A stretch of 64,000 bases of DNA from Pararobbsia alpina (GCF_902859895.1 NZ_CADIKM010000021.1:1-64000); one strand, 5' to 3'; shown: positions 34,259-45,000, counted from the stretch's first letter. Notes: generated by a model not told the origin, from the sequence alone. Translations and numbers: made by a program.

Positions 34259-36751
34259 TTGAGCAAATACCCCTATCCGATCCCGAGCCGCGAGGAAATC
34301 CTCGGCGTGCTGCGCACGACCGAAGCGCCCCTGGCGGCCAATGACATCGCCGAAGCGCTCGCCATCAAGCGCCAGGAACGTGAAGGCTTCCTGAAGCGAC
34401 TCGGCGCGATGGAGCGTGATGGCCAGTTGCGGCTCGACAAGCGCGGCTATTACCTGCTCACGCACCCATCGAACTTCGTCGCGGGCCGGATACAGGGCCA
34501 CCGCGATGGCTACGGTTTCCTGATCCGTGATGATGGCCAGGATGACTTGTTTCTCGTCAATTCGGAAATGCAAAAGGTCATGCACAACGACCGCGTGCTC
34601 GCGCGCATCGTCGGCTACGATCGCCGCGGCCGCCCCGAAGGGCATATCGTCGAGGTCACGGACCGCGCGAACCGCCAGGTCATCGGCCGCCTGCTCAACG
34701 AAAACGGGGTCTTGCTGGTTGCGCCGGAAGACAAGCGTATCGGCCACGACATCCTCATCACGTCGCGCACGCAGGGCAAGGCGCGGGTCGGGCAAGTGGT
34801 CAGTGTCGAAATCACGGATTTCCCGAGCCGCCATTCGCAGCCGCTCGGCCGCGTGATCGAGGTGCTCGGCGAGATCGACGATCCGGGCATGGAAATCGAA
34901 ATCGCGGTGCGCAAGTACGGCGTGCCCTACGAATTCAGTCCCGCCGCGATCGCCAAGTCTGCTCAGCTGCCCGACGAAGTCCGCCCGGCGGATCTCACTC
35001 ATCGAGTCGACCTGCGTGATGTGCCGCTCGTGACGATCGACGGCGAGGATGCGCGCGATTTCGACGATGCAGTCTATTGCGAGCCGCTCAAGGTCGGACG
35101 CGGCGAAGGTTTCCGTCTCCTGGTCGCGATCGCGGATGTTTCACACTATGTCACCCCGAACGACCCGCTCGATACGGATGCACTCGAACGCAGCACCTCG
35201 GTCTATTTCCCGCGCCGGGTCATTCCGATGCTGCCGGAAAAGCTGTCGAACGGCCTGTGTTCGCTGAATCCCGAAGTCGACCGCTGCGTGCTGGTCTGCG
35301 ACATGGTCATCACGAGCAAGGGCGACGTCAAGGCTTACCAGTTCTATCCGGCGGTCATGCATTCGGCGGCGCGGCTGACCTATACGGAAGTCGCGGCGGT
35401 GCTCGGCAATACCAAGGGGCCGGAAGCAGCAAAGCGCGCCCATCTGCTGCCGCATCTCCAGAATCTCTACGGTGTGTACAAGTCGCTGTTACACGCGCGC
35501 CAGAAACGGGGTGCGATCGACTTCGACACGACTGAAACGTACATCGTCTGCAATGCGCAAGGCAAGATCGAGCAGATCGTGCCGCGCACGCGCAACGATG
35601 CCCACAAGCTGATCGAAGAATGCATGCTGTCGGCCAATGTTTGCGCGGCCGACTTCATGAAGCGCAACAAGCATTCGGGCCTCTATCGGATCCACGCGGG
35701 ACCGACCGAGGAAAAGCTCGCGAACCTGCGCACCTTCCTGCGCGGCATGGGCCTCACGCTCGGCGGCAACGACAAGCCGCATGCGAGCGACTACGCGGCG
35801 CTGATGGCGCAGGTCCGCACGCGGCCCGATGCGCAGATGCTCCAGTCGATGATGCTGCGTTCGATGCAGCAGGCCGTCTACAATCCGGACAATATCGGCC
35901 ACTTCGGGCTCGCCTACGATGCCTACGCGCACTTCACGAGTCCGATTCGCCGCTATCCCGATTTGCTGACTCACCGCGTGATCCGCGCGATCCTCTCACG
36001 CCGCAAGTACCACCCGGAACTCTCGCACGATGTCACGCTGAGCACATCGCTGTCGCCGGCCGCGCGTGCCATGCAGCGCGAGGACGACACCTCGCGCGGT
36101 CGCGCGCGCTCGACCAATGCGATCTGGGAAGAGCTCGGCATGCACTGCTCGGCCAATGAGCGCCGTGCCGATGAAGCGTCTCGCGACGTTGAAGCCTGGC
36201 TCAAGTGTTACTTCATGCGTGACAAGCTCGGCGAGGAATATGGCGGCATGGTCAGTGGTGTCACGTCGTTCGGCATCTTCGTGCAGCTCGACTCGCTGTT
36301 CATCGAAGGGCTCGTCCATGTCACCGAGCTCGGCTCGGACTACTTCCAGTACGACGAGGTCAAGAATGAACTGCGCGGCGAACGCACGGGCATTCGCTAC
36401 CGGCTGTCGGATCGCGTCAGGGTCCAGGTCAGCCGGGTCGACCTCGATGCGCGGAAGATCGATTTCCGTCTGGTTCGCGATACGCCGGTCAAGCCAGGGC
36501 AGGGCTCTCGCGGTGCGTCGGACAAGCCGGAGCGCACGGCGGCGCTCGAGCGCGCGGATGCCCCGACTGGCGGCCCGTCCATTCGCGAATTCAATGGTGC
36601 AGGCCGTCCGCAGCGCGGCGGTTCGCGTCAGCCGGCTCAGCAGCAAACTTCGGCGCCGGTCGCCGAGGCGGGTCGTTCATCCCGCCCGGCAGCGAAGAAG
36701 CGCGCGGCAAGTCCGGCAGCCAAGAAACGGACACGCAGCAGCAAGCATTGA
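34259..36751 (+). CDS. rnr: Ribonuclease R
   Basis: An 830-residue RNase II/R-family 3'-5' exoribonuclease: N-terminal helix-turn-helix (SREEILGVLRTTEAPLAANDIAEAL), cold-shock domains (GRIQGHRDGYGFLIRDDGQDDLF), catalytic RNB domain (TIDGEDARDFDDAVYCEP with the metal-binding Asp cluster; HFTSPIRRYPDLLTHR), S1 domain (GEEYGGMVSGVTSFGIFVQLDSLFIEGLVHVTELG) and a Lys/Arg-rich tail ending AKKRTRSSKH. It degrades structured RNA and helps with rRNA quality control. I choose TTG 34259, where homology begins (SKYPYPIPSREE); ATG 34187 would add 24 unconserved residues, and an earlier start would run into the tRNA. Confidence 0.93.
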   Translation: MSKYPYPIPSREEILGVLRTTEAPLAANDIAEALAIKRQEREGFLKRLGAMERDGQLRLDKRGYYLLTHPSNFVAGRIQGHRDGYGFLIRDDGQDDLFLVNSEMQKVMHNDRVLARIVGYDRRGRPEGHIVEVTDRANRQVIGRLLNENGVLLVAPEDKRIGHDILITSRTQGKARVGQVVSVEITDFPSRHSQPLGRVIEVLGEIDDPGMEIEIAVRKYGVPYEFSPAAIAKSAQLPDEVRPADLTHRVDLRDVPLVTIDGEDARDFDDAVYCEPLKVGRGEGFRLLVAIADVSHYVTPNDPLDTDALERSTSVYFPRRVIPMLPEKLSNGLCSLNPEVDRCVLVCDMVITSKGDVKAYQFYPAVMHSAARLTYTEVAAVLGNTKGPEAAKRAHLLPHLQNLYGVYKSLLHARQKRGAIDFDTTETYIVCNAQGKIEQIVPRTRNDAHKLIEECMLSANVCAADFMKRNKHSGLYRIHAGPTEEKLANLRTFLRGMGLTLGGNDKPHASDYAALMAQVRTRPDAQMLQSMMLRSMQQAVYNPDNIGHFGLAYDAYAHFTSPIRRYPDLLTHRVIRAILSRRKYHPELSHDVTLSTSLSPAARAMQREDDTSRGRARSTNAIWEELGMHCSANERRADEASRDVEAWLKCYFMRDKLGEEYGGMVSGVTSFGIFVQLDSLFIEGLVHVTELGSDYFQYDEVKNELRGERTGIRYRLSDRVRVQVSRVDLDARKIDFRLVRDTPVKPGQGSRGASDKPERTAALERADAPTGGPSIREFNGAGRPQRGGSRQPAQQQTSAPVAEAGRSSRPAAKKRAASPAAKKRTRSSKH

Positions 36752-36800
36752 TCGGGCGCGCTGCTGGCGGACTTCAGCCGGCGGCGCCAGACAACGTGCG

Positions 36801-36840
36801 GTGCCCCTCAGACAGGGGCATTTGGCGCTGGCACGATGCG
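36801..36840. repeat. Twin hairpin element, copy 1 (also rnr terminator)
   Basis: TGCCCCT and AGGGGCA pair around CAGAC, then TTT-G-GCGCTGGCACGATGC follows. The 33-bp block 36807-36839 matches copy 2 at 26 positions. The stem plus TTT could terminate rnr. Confidence 0.6.
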
Positions 36841-36945
36841 TCTCGATGATGCTGACTGTCCTGCACCGGAGCTGCCTTGGACCCGCCCTGGATCCCGCCC
36901 GGGATCCGAGCACCCCGTCGGCTACCCGGCCGCGTGTGGCACTGC

Positions 36946-36986
36946 GACGTCCGTCTGACAGGGACGTTTAGTGCTGGCACAATGCC
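36946..36986. repeat. Twin hairpin element, copy 2 (upstream of rlmB)
   Basis: ACGTCC and GGACGT pair around GTCTGACAG, then TTTAGTGCTGGCACAATGC. Relative to copy 1, stem positions change on both sides (T-A to C-G and C-G to T-A when aligned), while the downstream GCTGGCAC-R-ATGC is kept. It is about 100 bp before rlmB. Confidence 0.55.
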
Positions 36987-37086
36987 CCGCAACAGTGTGG
37001 GCTAAACCGGTCGGGCTGAAATCTCCGGCTTGAAGCCTTCAGGTTAAAGCCACATCATTTCTATTCATTTGAAGGACAACATCTCG

Positions 37087-37842
37087 ATGGCGCGTCTCAA
37101 GGTTCTCTACGGTTTCCATGCGGTCACGGCCCGAATGCGGCATGACGCGTCGACGATCGAGGAGATTCTCTACGACCCGACCCGGCGCGATCGCCGGATG
37201 CTCGATTTTCTCGCACAGGCTGAGAAGCTCGGGGTGCGTGCGATCGCGGCCGATGCCCAGCGGCTCCAGGGCCTGACGGGCAGCGACCGTCATCAGGGTG
37301 TGGTCGCCCGAGCGGGCGATGTCGCGCTCGCGCAGAACCTCGCCGAACTGCTCGATTCAGTCGTGGGGCCACCCCTGCTGCTGGTGCTCGACGGCGTGAC
37401 CGATCCGCACAACCTCGGCGCCTGCCTGCGAGTAGCGGATGCGGCGGGGGCGCATGCAGTCATCGCGCCGCGCGACCGCGCGGTCGGCCTCAATGCAACG
37501 GCGGCGAAGGTGGCGAGCGGCGCCGCGGAAACCGTCCCGTACATCACGGTGACGAACCTCGCACGCGCGCTTCGCGAATTGCAGGAAGCGGGCGTTTGGG
37601 TGATCGGCACGGACGATGCGGCCACCGAAAGCCTGTATGAAACGAAGCTCGAAGGTCCGATCGCGCTCGTGATGGGTGCCGAGGGGGAGGGGATGCGCCG
37701 TCTGACGCGCGATACGTGCGACAGCCTGATGCATATCCCGATGTTCGGCAGCGTCGAAAGCCTGAATGTGTCCGTCGCGAGCGGCGTGTGTCTGTTCGAA
37801 TCTGTCCGGCAGCGAGCCGCTGTCGGCGTTACCAAGCGCTAG
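37087..37842 (+). CDS. rlmB: 23S rRNA (guanosine-2'-O)-methyltransferase RlmB
   Basis: A 251-residue SpoU/TrmH methyltransferase with an N-terminal substrate-binding domain ([35 protein letters not shown]). The knotted SAM domain carries motif 1 [26 protein letters not shown], motif 2 [21 protein letters not shown] and motif 3 [22 protein letters not shown]. It methylates G2251 of 23S rRNA. AAGGA is ten bases before ATG 37087. The sirtuin gene follows after five bases. Confidence 0.92.
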   Translation: MARLKVLYGFHAVTARMRHDASTIEEILYDPTRRDRRMLDFLAQAEKLGVRAIAADAQRLQGLTGSDRHQGVVARAGDVALAQNLAELLDSVVGPPLLLVLDGVTDPHNLGACLRVADAAGAHAVIAPRDRAVGLNATAAKVASGAAETVPYITVTNLARALRELQEAGVWVIGTDDAATESLYETKLEGPIALVMGAEGEGMRRLTRDTCDSLMHIPMFGSVESLNVSVASGVCLFESVRQRAAVGVTKR

Positions 37843-37847
37843 CGACC

Positions 37848-38624
37848 ATGATTCCACGCGCATTCGCAGACGGCCAGCCGCTGACGCGTGCGCGTGACTG
37901 GATCGCGAATGCGAACCATCTGTTCGTGCTGACAGGGGCAGGCGTCTCGGCTGAAAGCGGCGTGCCAACTTTCCGCGATTCGCAAACGGGGCTTTGGTCC
38001 CGGTACGATCCGACTCAGTTGGCCACTCCCGCGGCGTTCGAGCGCGACCCCGGTCTCGTCTGGCAGTGGTACGCCCATCGTCGCGAACTGGTGCAGCGGG
38101 CTCAGCCGAATGCGGCTCATTTCGCGCTGGCGGCGTGGCACAAGCACAAGCGCATGACGCTTGCGACGCAGAATGTCGATGGCCTGCATGCACGTGCGGG
38201 CAGTGCGAGTGTGATTGAACTGCACGGGAATCTGTTTGTGGATCGCTGGCACCGCGGCTGCGGCCGATGCGCGACGAAGCTCGCTGAGCCCGTAGGGGAG
38301 GGCCAGCCGCCACAGTGCAAGACCTGCGGTGCGCGCGTGCGGCCCGCCGTGGTCTGGTTTGGCGAGTCCTTGCCTGAGCAGCCCTTCAGGAAAGCTCAAG
38401 ATGCCGCGGCGGTTTCGGATGTCTGTCTCGTCATCGGCACCTCGGGCATGGTCTATCCGGCAGCCGCATTGCCGACGGTCGCGGCCGAACACGGTGCGCG
38501 CGTCATTGTCGTCAATCCCGAGCGCAGCGATCTCGACCATGACGCGGACATCGTGCTTTACCGTAAGGCTGCCGAATGTCTGCCGATGTTGCTCGCGAAC
38601 CCGTATGACGTTGCAGCGTCGTGA
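37848..38624 (+). CDS. Sirtuin (NAD-dependent protein deacylase)
   Basis: A 258-residue SIR2 protein: NAD-binding VLTGAGVSAESGVPTFRDSQTGLW, TQNVDGLHARAG, catalytic IELHGN, a zinc site CGRC...CKTCG with two CxxC pairs, then RPAVVWFGESLP and VIGTSGMVYPAAALP. The absence of the Tyr/Arg desuccinylase pair cannot be settled by eye. It removes acyl groups from lysines. Cotranscribed with rlmB. Confidence 0.9.
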   Translation: MIPRAFADGQPLTRARDWIANANHLFVLTGAGVSAESGVPTFRDSQTGLWSRYDPTQLATPAAFERDPGLVWQWYAHRRELVQRAQPNAAHFALAAWHKHKRMTLATQNVDGLHARAGSASVIELHGNLFVDRWHRGCGRCATKLAEPVGEGQPPQCKTCGARVRPAVVWFGESLPEQPFRKAQDAAAVSDVCLVIGTSGMVYPAAALPTVAAEHGARVIVVNPERSDLDHDADIVLYRKAAECLPMLLANPYDVAAS

Positions 38625-38663
38625 TTTAAACTACTGGCCTCAGCCATTCTGCGGTACCCGCTC

Positions 38664-39350
38664 ATGACCCAAGACGAACTCAAACACCTGGTCGGCCGCG
38701 CGGCCGCCAACTATGTGCTGTCCAACGTCGCGCAAGGCGCGGTGGTGGGTGTCGGCACCGGCTCGACGGTCAACTTCTTCATCGATGAACTCGCCGCAAT
38801 GAAGGACCGCTTCCGCGGCGCGATCTCGAGTTCGATCGCGAGTACTGAGCGTCTGAAAAAGCATGGTATTTCCGTGCTCGAACTCGATGAGATCGAAACG
38901 CTGCCGGTCTATGTCGATGGCGCGGATGAGATCGATCACAGCGGCCATATGATCAAGGGTGGCGGTGGTGCGCTCACGCGCGAGAAGATTGTCGCGATGG
39001 TCGCGCAGACCTTTGTGTGCATCGTCGATGAAAGCAAGCGGGTCGACCGGCTCGGCAAGTTTCCACTGCCGGTCGAGGTGATCCCGATGGCGCGCGCGGC
39101 ACTGATGCGCAGGCTTGCCGCGCTGGGCGGCGAGCCTGTGGTGCGCCTTGCCAAGGATCAGTCGGTCTTTGTGACGGACAATGGCAACACGATCATCGAT
39201 GTGCATGGCCTTCGGATCGATGATCCTGAAGCCCTCGAAGCGGAAATCAATGGGTGGCCCGGCATCGTGACGGTCGGACTGTTCGCGCAACGCGGCGCGA
39301 ATATCTGCCTGTTGGGAAGCGCGAAGGGCGTCGAACGGATCGACTACTGA
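38664..39350 (+). CDS. rpiA: Ribose-5-phosphate isomerase A
   Basis: A 228-residue Rpi[19 protein letters not shown] is the phosphate-binding loop, [27 protein letters not shown] carries the catalytic Asp/Glu/Lys, and [45 protein letters not shown] is the conserved C-terminus. It interconverts ribose-5-P and ribulose-5-P in the pentose phosphate pathway. It follows the sirtuin gene by about 40 bp. Confidence 0.95.
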   Translation: MTQDELKHLVGRAAANYVLSNVAQGAVVGVGTGSTVNFFIDELAAMKDRFRGAISSSIASTERLKKHGISVLELDEIETLPVYVDGADEIDHSGHMIKGGGGALTREKIVAMVAQTFVCIVDESKRVDRLGKFPLPVEVIPMARAALMRRLAALGGEPVVRLAKDQSVFVTDNGNTIIDVHGLRIDDPEALEAEINGWPGIVTVGLFAQRGANICLLGSAKGVERIDY

Positions 39351-39379
39351 ACAAGCGATTTTCGCTTTTCTCAAATCGT

Positions 39380-39577
39380 ATGGCGAAATCGCGCAAACCA
39401 AAAATCCTGTGTCTCGACGCGGGCACGCTCGCGAGATACAAGGATCGAGTCGTCAGGGTGAAGGGCGAGGCGCGCGGCCAGCGTTCGATGATCGAATGGG
39501 TCGCGCACGACGGTACGCACCAGCGCAGTACTGTCAAGTGGAAGAGCCTGGCCCCGCTCGAGGACCAGTTGTTCTGA
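39380..39577 (+). CDS. Small basic conserved hypothetical protein
   Basis: A 65-residue protein, MAKSRKPKILCLDAGTLARYKDRVVRVKG followed by QRSMIEWVAHDGTHQRSTVKWKSLAPLEDQLF. It is basic at the N-terminus and has no membrane segment or known motif. It starts 30 bases after rpiA on the same strand. The coding character looks real, but I cannot name a family. Confidence 0.6.
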   Translation: MAKSRKPKILCLDAGTLARYKDRVVRVKGEARGQRSMIEWVAHDGTHQRSTVKWKSLAPLEDQLF

Positions 39578-39602
39578 GTGGTGAGCAAAACTCGGTCGAG
39601 AT

Positions 39603-40247
39603 TCAACTCGACTTGATAATCGCGTCCCTGACCAGTGCCGCTACCTCGGCATCCACGGGGTTACCCGTCTTCGACAGCCCCGCGACGACCCCGAGCCGGT
39701 CATCCGTGGTCCGGTTCTGACTCATCTTCCACTTGCCGATGATTCGGTCGACCCGAATCTCGATGCCGACGATCTTTTCGATCATCTGCTCGAGATAGTC
39801 GGCCGGAGCATCCCCCATCTTCCACGGTGTCGGCTGGCTCTGTTCCATCCGGCGGGTCAGCCGCGCGACGAGACCGCGCACCCAGCGTGGATCATCGATC
39901 GGCACGAGCCGCCCATGCACATGGACCACCGCGTAGTTGTAGGTCGGCACGACTTCGTGGGTGACCTGCTTGCTCGGATACCAGTTCGGCGAGATATAGG
40001 CCGACGGACCCTCGAAGATCACCAGCGCGTCAGTGCCGTCGCGGCTCAGCGAGGCCATCGTGTTCATGCGTGCGCAATGTCCACGCAGCACGACGCGTCC
40101 GTCCGGCTCGATATCGAGTTCGAATGGAAGGTGATTCGCATCGAAACCGTCGTCGGTATGCACGACGACGGCGCCGAGCGGATTCGAACGAATCAGCGCG
40201 TGCAGGGCTTCGGGGCGGTTCTCAGCAAATGCCTCGGGCAGATACAT
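39603..40247 (-). CDS. paiB: FMN-binding PaiB-type protein
   Basis: A 214-residue PaiB-family protein: MYLPEAFAENRPEALHALIRSNPLGAVVVH, then HLPFELD, VLRGHCARMN, ISPNWYPSKQVTHEVVPTYNYAVVHVHGRLV. It is annotated as an FMN-binding negative regulator in bacilli and has a pyridoxamine-phosphate-oxidase-like split barrel. Whether it regulates transcription here is unknown. Convergent with the small gene at 39380. Confidence 0.88.
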   Translation of the reverse strand: MYLPEAFAENRPEALHALIRSNPLGAVVVHTDDGFDANHLPFELDIEPDGRVVLRGHCARMNTMASLSRDGTDALVIFEGPSAYISPNWYPSKQVTHEVVPTYNYAVVHVHGRLVPIDDPRWVRGLVARLTRRMEQSQPTPWKMGDAPADYLEQMIEKIVGIEIRVDRIIGKWKMSQNRTTDDRLGVVAGLSKTGNPVDAEVAALVRDAIIKSS

Positions 40248-40269
40248 GGGGACTCCCGCGATGACCGGC

Positions 40270-40542
40270 TCAGGCGTTGGGTGGAACGTAGCCGGATGCC
40301 GTATCGGCGCCTTCGCCGAACAGGAATTTCTCGGTCTGCTTGATCAGATACTGGCGCGCGCGCGAATCGGCCATGTTCAAGCGGTTTTCGTTGATCAGCA
40401 TGGTCTGCTGCTTGAGCCAGGCTTGCCACGCTTCTTTCGAGATGCTTTCGTAAATGCGCTTGCCGAGCTCGCCGGGGACTGGCGGGAAATCGAGACCTTC
40501 AGCATCCTTGTCCAGTTTTGCGCAATGAACTGTGCGTGCCAT
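40270..40542 (-). CDS. yggX: YggX: Fe-S protection / iron trafficking protein
   Basis: A 90-residue YggX-family protein, [77 protein letters not shown], full length and with the conserved Cys near the N-terminus (Cys7). It protects iron-sulfur clusters against oxidative damage. GGAG precedes the ATG. It lies downstream of argA and upstream of paiB on the same strand. Confidence 0.94.
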   Translation of the reverse strand: MARTVHCAKLDKDAEGLDFPPVPGELGKRIYESISKEAWQAWLKQQTMLINENRLNMADSRARQYLIKQTEKFLFGEGADTASGYVPPNA

Positions 40543-40683
40543 CGTAGTGCTTCTCCAATCTTGGGTGGACGCGCGAGGCGTCCGGTGGGGTGTCGGCGTC
40601 CGTCTGCGCGGACGCTTTCGAATCGGGGCCAGGCCGGGCTCGCGCCAAGCCTTGTCAAGCGCGATGCATGCCTGCGGCGCGAG

Positions 40684-42030
40684 CTACAACTGCTTCATCA
40701 ATACCAGTGATCTTCGCTGAAAGTTATAGAACCTTCGACGGTCTTCGGGCAAATCTTCAACGCTCGCCTTGACGAAGCCGCGCTTGAGGAACCAGTGCTC
40801 GGTGCGCGTCGTCAGCACGAAGATCCGTGTCAGACCGCGTGCGCGGGCACGTTGCTCGATGCGCTTGAGCAGGCGCTCGCCGTCACCCGAGCCCTGTGCC
40901 TCCGGTGCGACGGTCAGGCAGGCCATCTCGCCGATGCGGTCCTGCGGATACGGATAAAGCGCCGCACAGCCGAACAGAACGCCGTCATGCTCGATCACCG
41001 AGAAATGGTCGATGTCGCGTTCGATCTGGTGGCGTCCGCGGCGCACCAGCGTGCCGTCGACCTCGAGCGGTTCGATCAGTTGGAGAATGCCGCCGACGTC
41101 GTCTGACGAGGCTTCACGCAGGCTCTCGAGGTTCTCGTACGAGATCATCGTGCCGACGCCGTCGTGCAGGAACAGCTCGAGCAACACGCTGCCGTCGAGC
41201 GAATACGGCACCATGTGCGCGCGCGGCACGCCGCCGCGGCACGAGCGAATCGCGTGTTTGAGGTAGGACGCTTCGTCGCTTTCCGGCAACATCGTCTCGT
41301 GGATCTGCTGGGCTTCCTCGAGCGAAAGTTCGCGGCGCAGTTCGCCTTCTTCGTCGGCGATACCCGGCATTTCGGTCAGGAAGATCAGCTTGTCGGCGCG
41401 CAAGGCGATCGCCACCGATGAGGCGACATCTTCCATCGACAGATTGAAAGCTTCGCCCGTCGGCGAGAAGCCGAGCGGGGAGAGCAGCACCATCTTGCGG
41501 CTCGAGAGCGACTGCCGCAGCGAATCGGCATCGATCTTGCGCACGACGCCCGTATGCTGAAAATCTACCCCTTCGAGAATCCCGACCGGCCGCGCCGTCA
41601 CGAAATTGCCCGAGATGATGCTGATGCGCGCATGTGCCATCGGCGTATTCGGCAGACCTTGGCTGATTGCCGCCTCGATATCGAGGCGCACTTCGCCAGC
41701 GGCTTCCTTCGCGGCTTCGAGCGCGCGCAAGTCGGTGATGCGCATGCCGAGCGCGAACTCCGAGACCACGCGGTGAAGCTGGAGCTGCTCCTCGACCTGG
41801 GGCCGCGAACCGTGTACCAACACGATCTGCATGCCCATCGCGTGCAGCAGCGCGAGATCCTGTACCAGTGCGTTCAGGCCGCCTTCCTTCACGAGCTCGC
41901 CGCCGAACGCGACCACGAAGGTCTTGTTGCGGAACGCGTGAATATACGGAGCGACCGATCGCAGCCATTCGACGAATTGCGAGTGGTTGGTGGTTTCGGG
42001 CAGGCTGACGAGATCGGTTTGCGAATTCAT
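40684..42030 (-). CDS. argA: N-acetylglutamate synthase ArgA
   Basis: A 448-residue classical ArgA: an amino-acid-kinase-like arginine-sensing domain (FRNKTFVVAFGGELVKEGGLNALVQDLALLHAMGMQIVLVHGSRPQVEEQL) and a C-terminal GNAT domain (CLTVAPEAQGSGDGERLLKRIEQRARARG). It catalyses the first step of arginine synthesis and is inhibited by arginine. The ATG at 42030 has no ribosome site; a TATAAT box lies only seven bases upstream, so the mRNA may be leaderless. Divergent from hrpA, with 22 bases between the two start codons. Confidence 0.92.
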   Translation of the reverse strand: MNSQTDLVSLPETTNHSQFVEWLRSVAPYIHAFRNKTFVVAFGGELVKEGGLNALVQDLALLHAMGMQIVLVHGSRPQVEEQLQLHRVVSEFALGMRITDLRALEAAKEAAGEVRLDIEAAISQGLPNTPMAHARISIISGNFVTARPVGILEGVDFQHTGVVRKIDADSLRQSLSSRKMVLLSPLGFSPTGEAFNLSMEDVASSVAIALRADKLIFLTEMPGIADEEGELRRELSLEEAQQIHETMLPESDEASYLKHAIRSCRGGVPRAHMVPYSLDGSVLLELFLHDGVGTMISYENLESLREASSDDVGGILQLIEPLEVDGTLVRRGRHQIERDIDHFSVIEHDGVLFGCAALYPYPQDRIGEMACLTVAPEAQGSGDGERLLKRIEQRARARGLTRIFVLTTRTEHWFLKRGFVKASVEDLPEDRRRFYNFQRRSLVLMKQL

Positions 42031-42036
42031 GGCGGG

Positions 42037-42044
42037 ATTATAAT
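42037..42044. promoter_or_regulatory. Palindromic -10 box shared by argA and hrpA
   Basis: ATTATAAT is its own complement, so a perfect TATAAT reads both ways: 42039-42044 on plus (8 bases before the hrpA ATG) and 42042-42037 on minus (6 bases before the argA ATG). The -35 matches are weak (minus CCGACA at 42066-42061, spacing 18). Confidence 0.5.
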
Positions 42045-42052
42045 GCGCGCCC

Positions 42053-45000
42053 ATGTCGAATGTCGGTGAAAGCGCGCCACCTAAGGCGCCCGGCCCAAGG
42101 CCGAAACACGTACCGCGGTCTGCCCGCACGATTGTCGCGAATCCCGTGCCGCCGATCGAGTTCCCGCCCGAGCTGCCCGTCAGCGGCAGGCGGGAGGAGA
42201 TCGCACGCGCCATTGCGAAACACCAGGTGGTGATCGTGTCCGGTGAGACTGGCTCGGGAAAAACCACCCAGCTCCCGAAAATCTGCCTCTCGCTCGGCCG
42301 CGGACGCGGGGCGGGCGGCACGGGGCTGATCGGCCATACCCAGCCGCGGCGGATCGCCGCGAGTGCGACCGCGCGGCGCATTGCCGACGAACTCAAGTCG
42401 CCGTTCGGGGAGGTCGTGGGCTACAAGGTCCGGTTCAACGACAACCTCGCGGCCGGCGCATCGGTCAAGCTGATGACCGACGGGATCCTGCTCGCCGAGA
42501 CGCAGACCGATCCGCTGCTGCGCGCCTACGACACGCTGATCATCGACGAGGCGCATGAACGCAGCCTCAATATCGATTTCCTGCTCGGCTATCTCAAGCA
42601 GATCCTGCCGCGGCGGCCGGACCTGAAGCTGATCATCACGTCGGCGACCATCGACGCCGACCGCTTCGCACGCCATTTTGGGGACGCGGACACACCGGCA
42701 CCGGTGATCGAGGTCAGCGGCCGGATGTACCCGGTTGAAGTCCGCTACCGGCCGGTGGCCGACGACTCCGGACCGCGCGCGGGTTCGAACCCGCGCCACG
42801 GGTCGGCCTCTGGGGCAGGCTCCGGTTCAGGCGGCCCGAGCGGCACGGGTGGCGGTGCGCGCGCGGGCGGCGGGGGGCCTGGCTCCGCGCAGTCCGGCCG
42901 CGCTTCGGAGAAAACAGCCCGAGCACAGGAACGCGACCTGCACGATGCGATCGTCGACGCGGTCGATGAGCTCTGCCGCGAAGGTCCGGGCGATGTGCTC
43001 GTGTTCCTGCCGGGCGAGCGCGAGATACGCGATGCGGCCGAAGCGTTGCGCAAGCACCATCCCCCGCATACCGAGATCCTGCCCTTGTTTGCGCGGCTTT
43101 CCGCCGCCGAGCAGGAGCGCGTGTTCCGAACCTCGAACGCGCGCCGTATCGTGCTTGCGACCAATGTCGCAGAAACGTCGTTGACGGTGCCGGGTGTCCG
43201 GTACGTGGTGGACACGGGCATGGCCCGGGTCAAGCGGTATTCGTATCGGAACAAGGTCGAGCAGTTGCAGATCGAGCCGGTTTCCCAGGCGGCAGCCAAT
43301 CAGCGGGCCGGTCGCTGCGGACGGGTGGCGGACGGCGTCTGTATCCGTCTTTACGAGGAAACGGATTTTGTCGCGCGGCCGCGCTTCACCGATCCCGAAA
43401 TCCTGCGTTCTTCGCTGGCCGCGGTGATTCTCCGGATGAAGTCGCTGAACCTGACGGAGATCGACGAGTTTCCGTTTATCGAACCGCCGCCGGGCCGTGC
43501 AATTGCCGATGGCTATCAACTGCTCAACGAGCTCGGCGCGACTGACGACGAGAACGTGCTGACGCCGAGTGGCCGCGAGCTTGCGCGCCTGCCGCTCGAT
43601 CCGCGGATCGGCCGCATGATTCTCGCGGCCCGCGACCACCAGGCGCTCAGCGAATTGTTGATCATCGCGAGCGCTGTGTCGGTCCAGGACCCGCGCGATC
43701 GGCCCATCGAGGCGCAGGAGGCGGCCGATCAGGCCCACAAGAAATTCGCCGATGAGCGATCGGAATTCCTCGGCTGGCTCAAGATCTGGAAATGGTTCGA
43801 GGAAGCCGTCGCGCACAAGAAGTCGAACCGGCAGCTCGTCGACGCCTGCCGCGCGAACTTCCTTTCGCATCTCCGGCTGCGCGAGTGGCGCGATGTGCAT
43901 AGTCAGTTGTTGACTGTCGTGAGGGAGGCGGGCTGGCGGCTGAACGAATCGGAAGCGACGTTCGAGCAGATTCACTGGTCACTGCTGACGGGTCTGCTCG
44001 GCAATATCGGCGTGAAGGCCGATGACGAACCGTATTACCTCGGCGCGCGCGGGATCAAGTTCCATCTATGGCCCGGCTCGGCGCTCGTCAAAAAGGCCGG
44101 CCGCTGGGTCGTCGCAGGCGAGCTGGTCGAGACGAGCCGCCTGTTCGCGCGCGGCATCGCGAAGATCGAGCCCGAATGGCTCGAGAAGGTCGGCCCTCAT
44201 CTGTTGCGCAAATCCCTCTCCGAGCCCCATTGGGAAAAGAAGGCCGCGCAGGTCGCGGCCTATGAGCGCGGCACGCTTTATGGGCTGACGGTCTATAACC
44301 GGCGTCGTGTCGCGTTCGGACGACAGGATCCGGCGCGTGCACGCGAATTGTTCATTCGGGGCGCGCTGGTCGAGGGCGAATTCGAGACCCGGCTGCCGTT
44401 TTTCGCGCACAACCGCAAGCTGCTGGCCGATATCGAACAGCTCGAACACAAGTCGCGGCGCCAGGACGTGCTCGTCGACGACGAACTGATCTACGCGTAC
44501 TACGACCAGGCGCTGCCCGACGGCTTGTACACGGGCGTCGACTTCGAGAAGTGGTACCGGGAAGCCTCGAAACAGAACTCGCGGCTCCTGTTCCTCCAGC
44601 GCGACGACCTGATGCGCCACGAGGCGGCCGGCGTGACGACCGAGCTGTTTCCGAAAAAGACCACGATAGCCGGCGTCGAGATGGGGCTGTCCTACCATTT
44701 CGAGCCCGGCTCGCCACGCGACGGCGTGACCCTGAGCGTGCCGCTCTATGCGCTGAACCAGGTCGATGCGCGCCGCTGCGAATGGCTCGTGCCGGGCATG
44801 CTGAAGGAAAAGGCCCAACTGCTGCTCAAGTCCTTGCCGCAAAAACTGCGCCGGCATTGCGTGCCGTTGCCGAACTACGCCGCGGGGTTCGTCGACCGTG
44901 CCAAATACGGCATCGGTGGCCTCGTCGATGCGCTGATCGCCGATGTGCGCGAGCAGGTTCAAGTCCAGGCCAGAGCGCCGGACTTCAAGCTCGAAGCATT

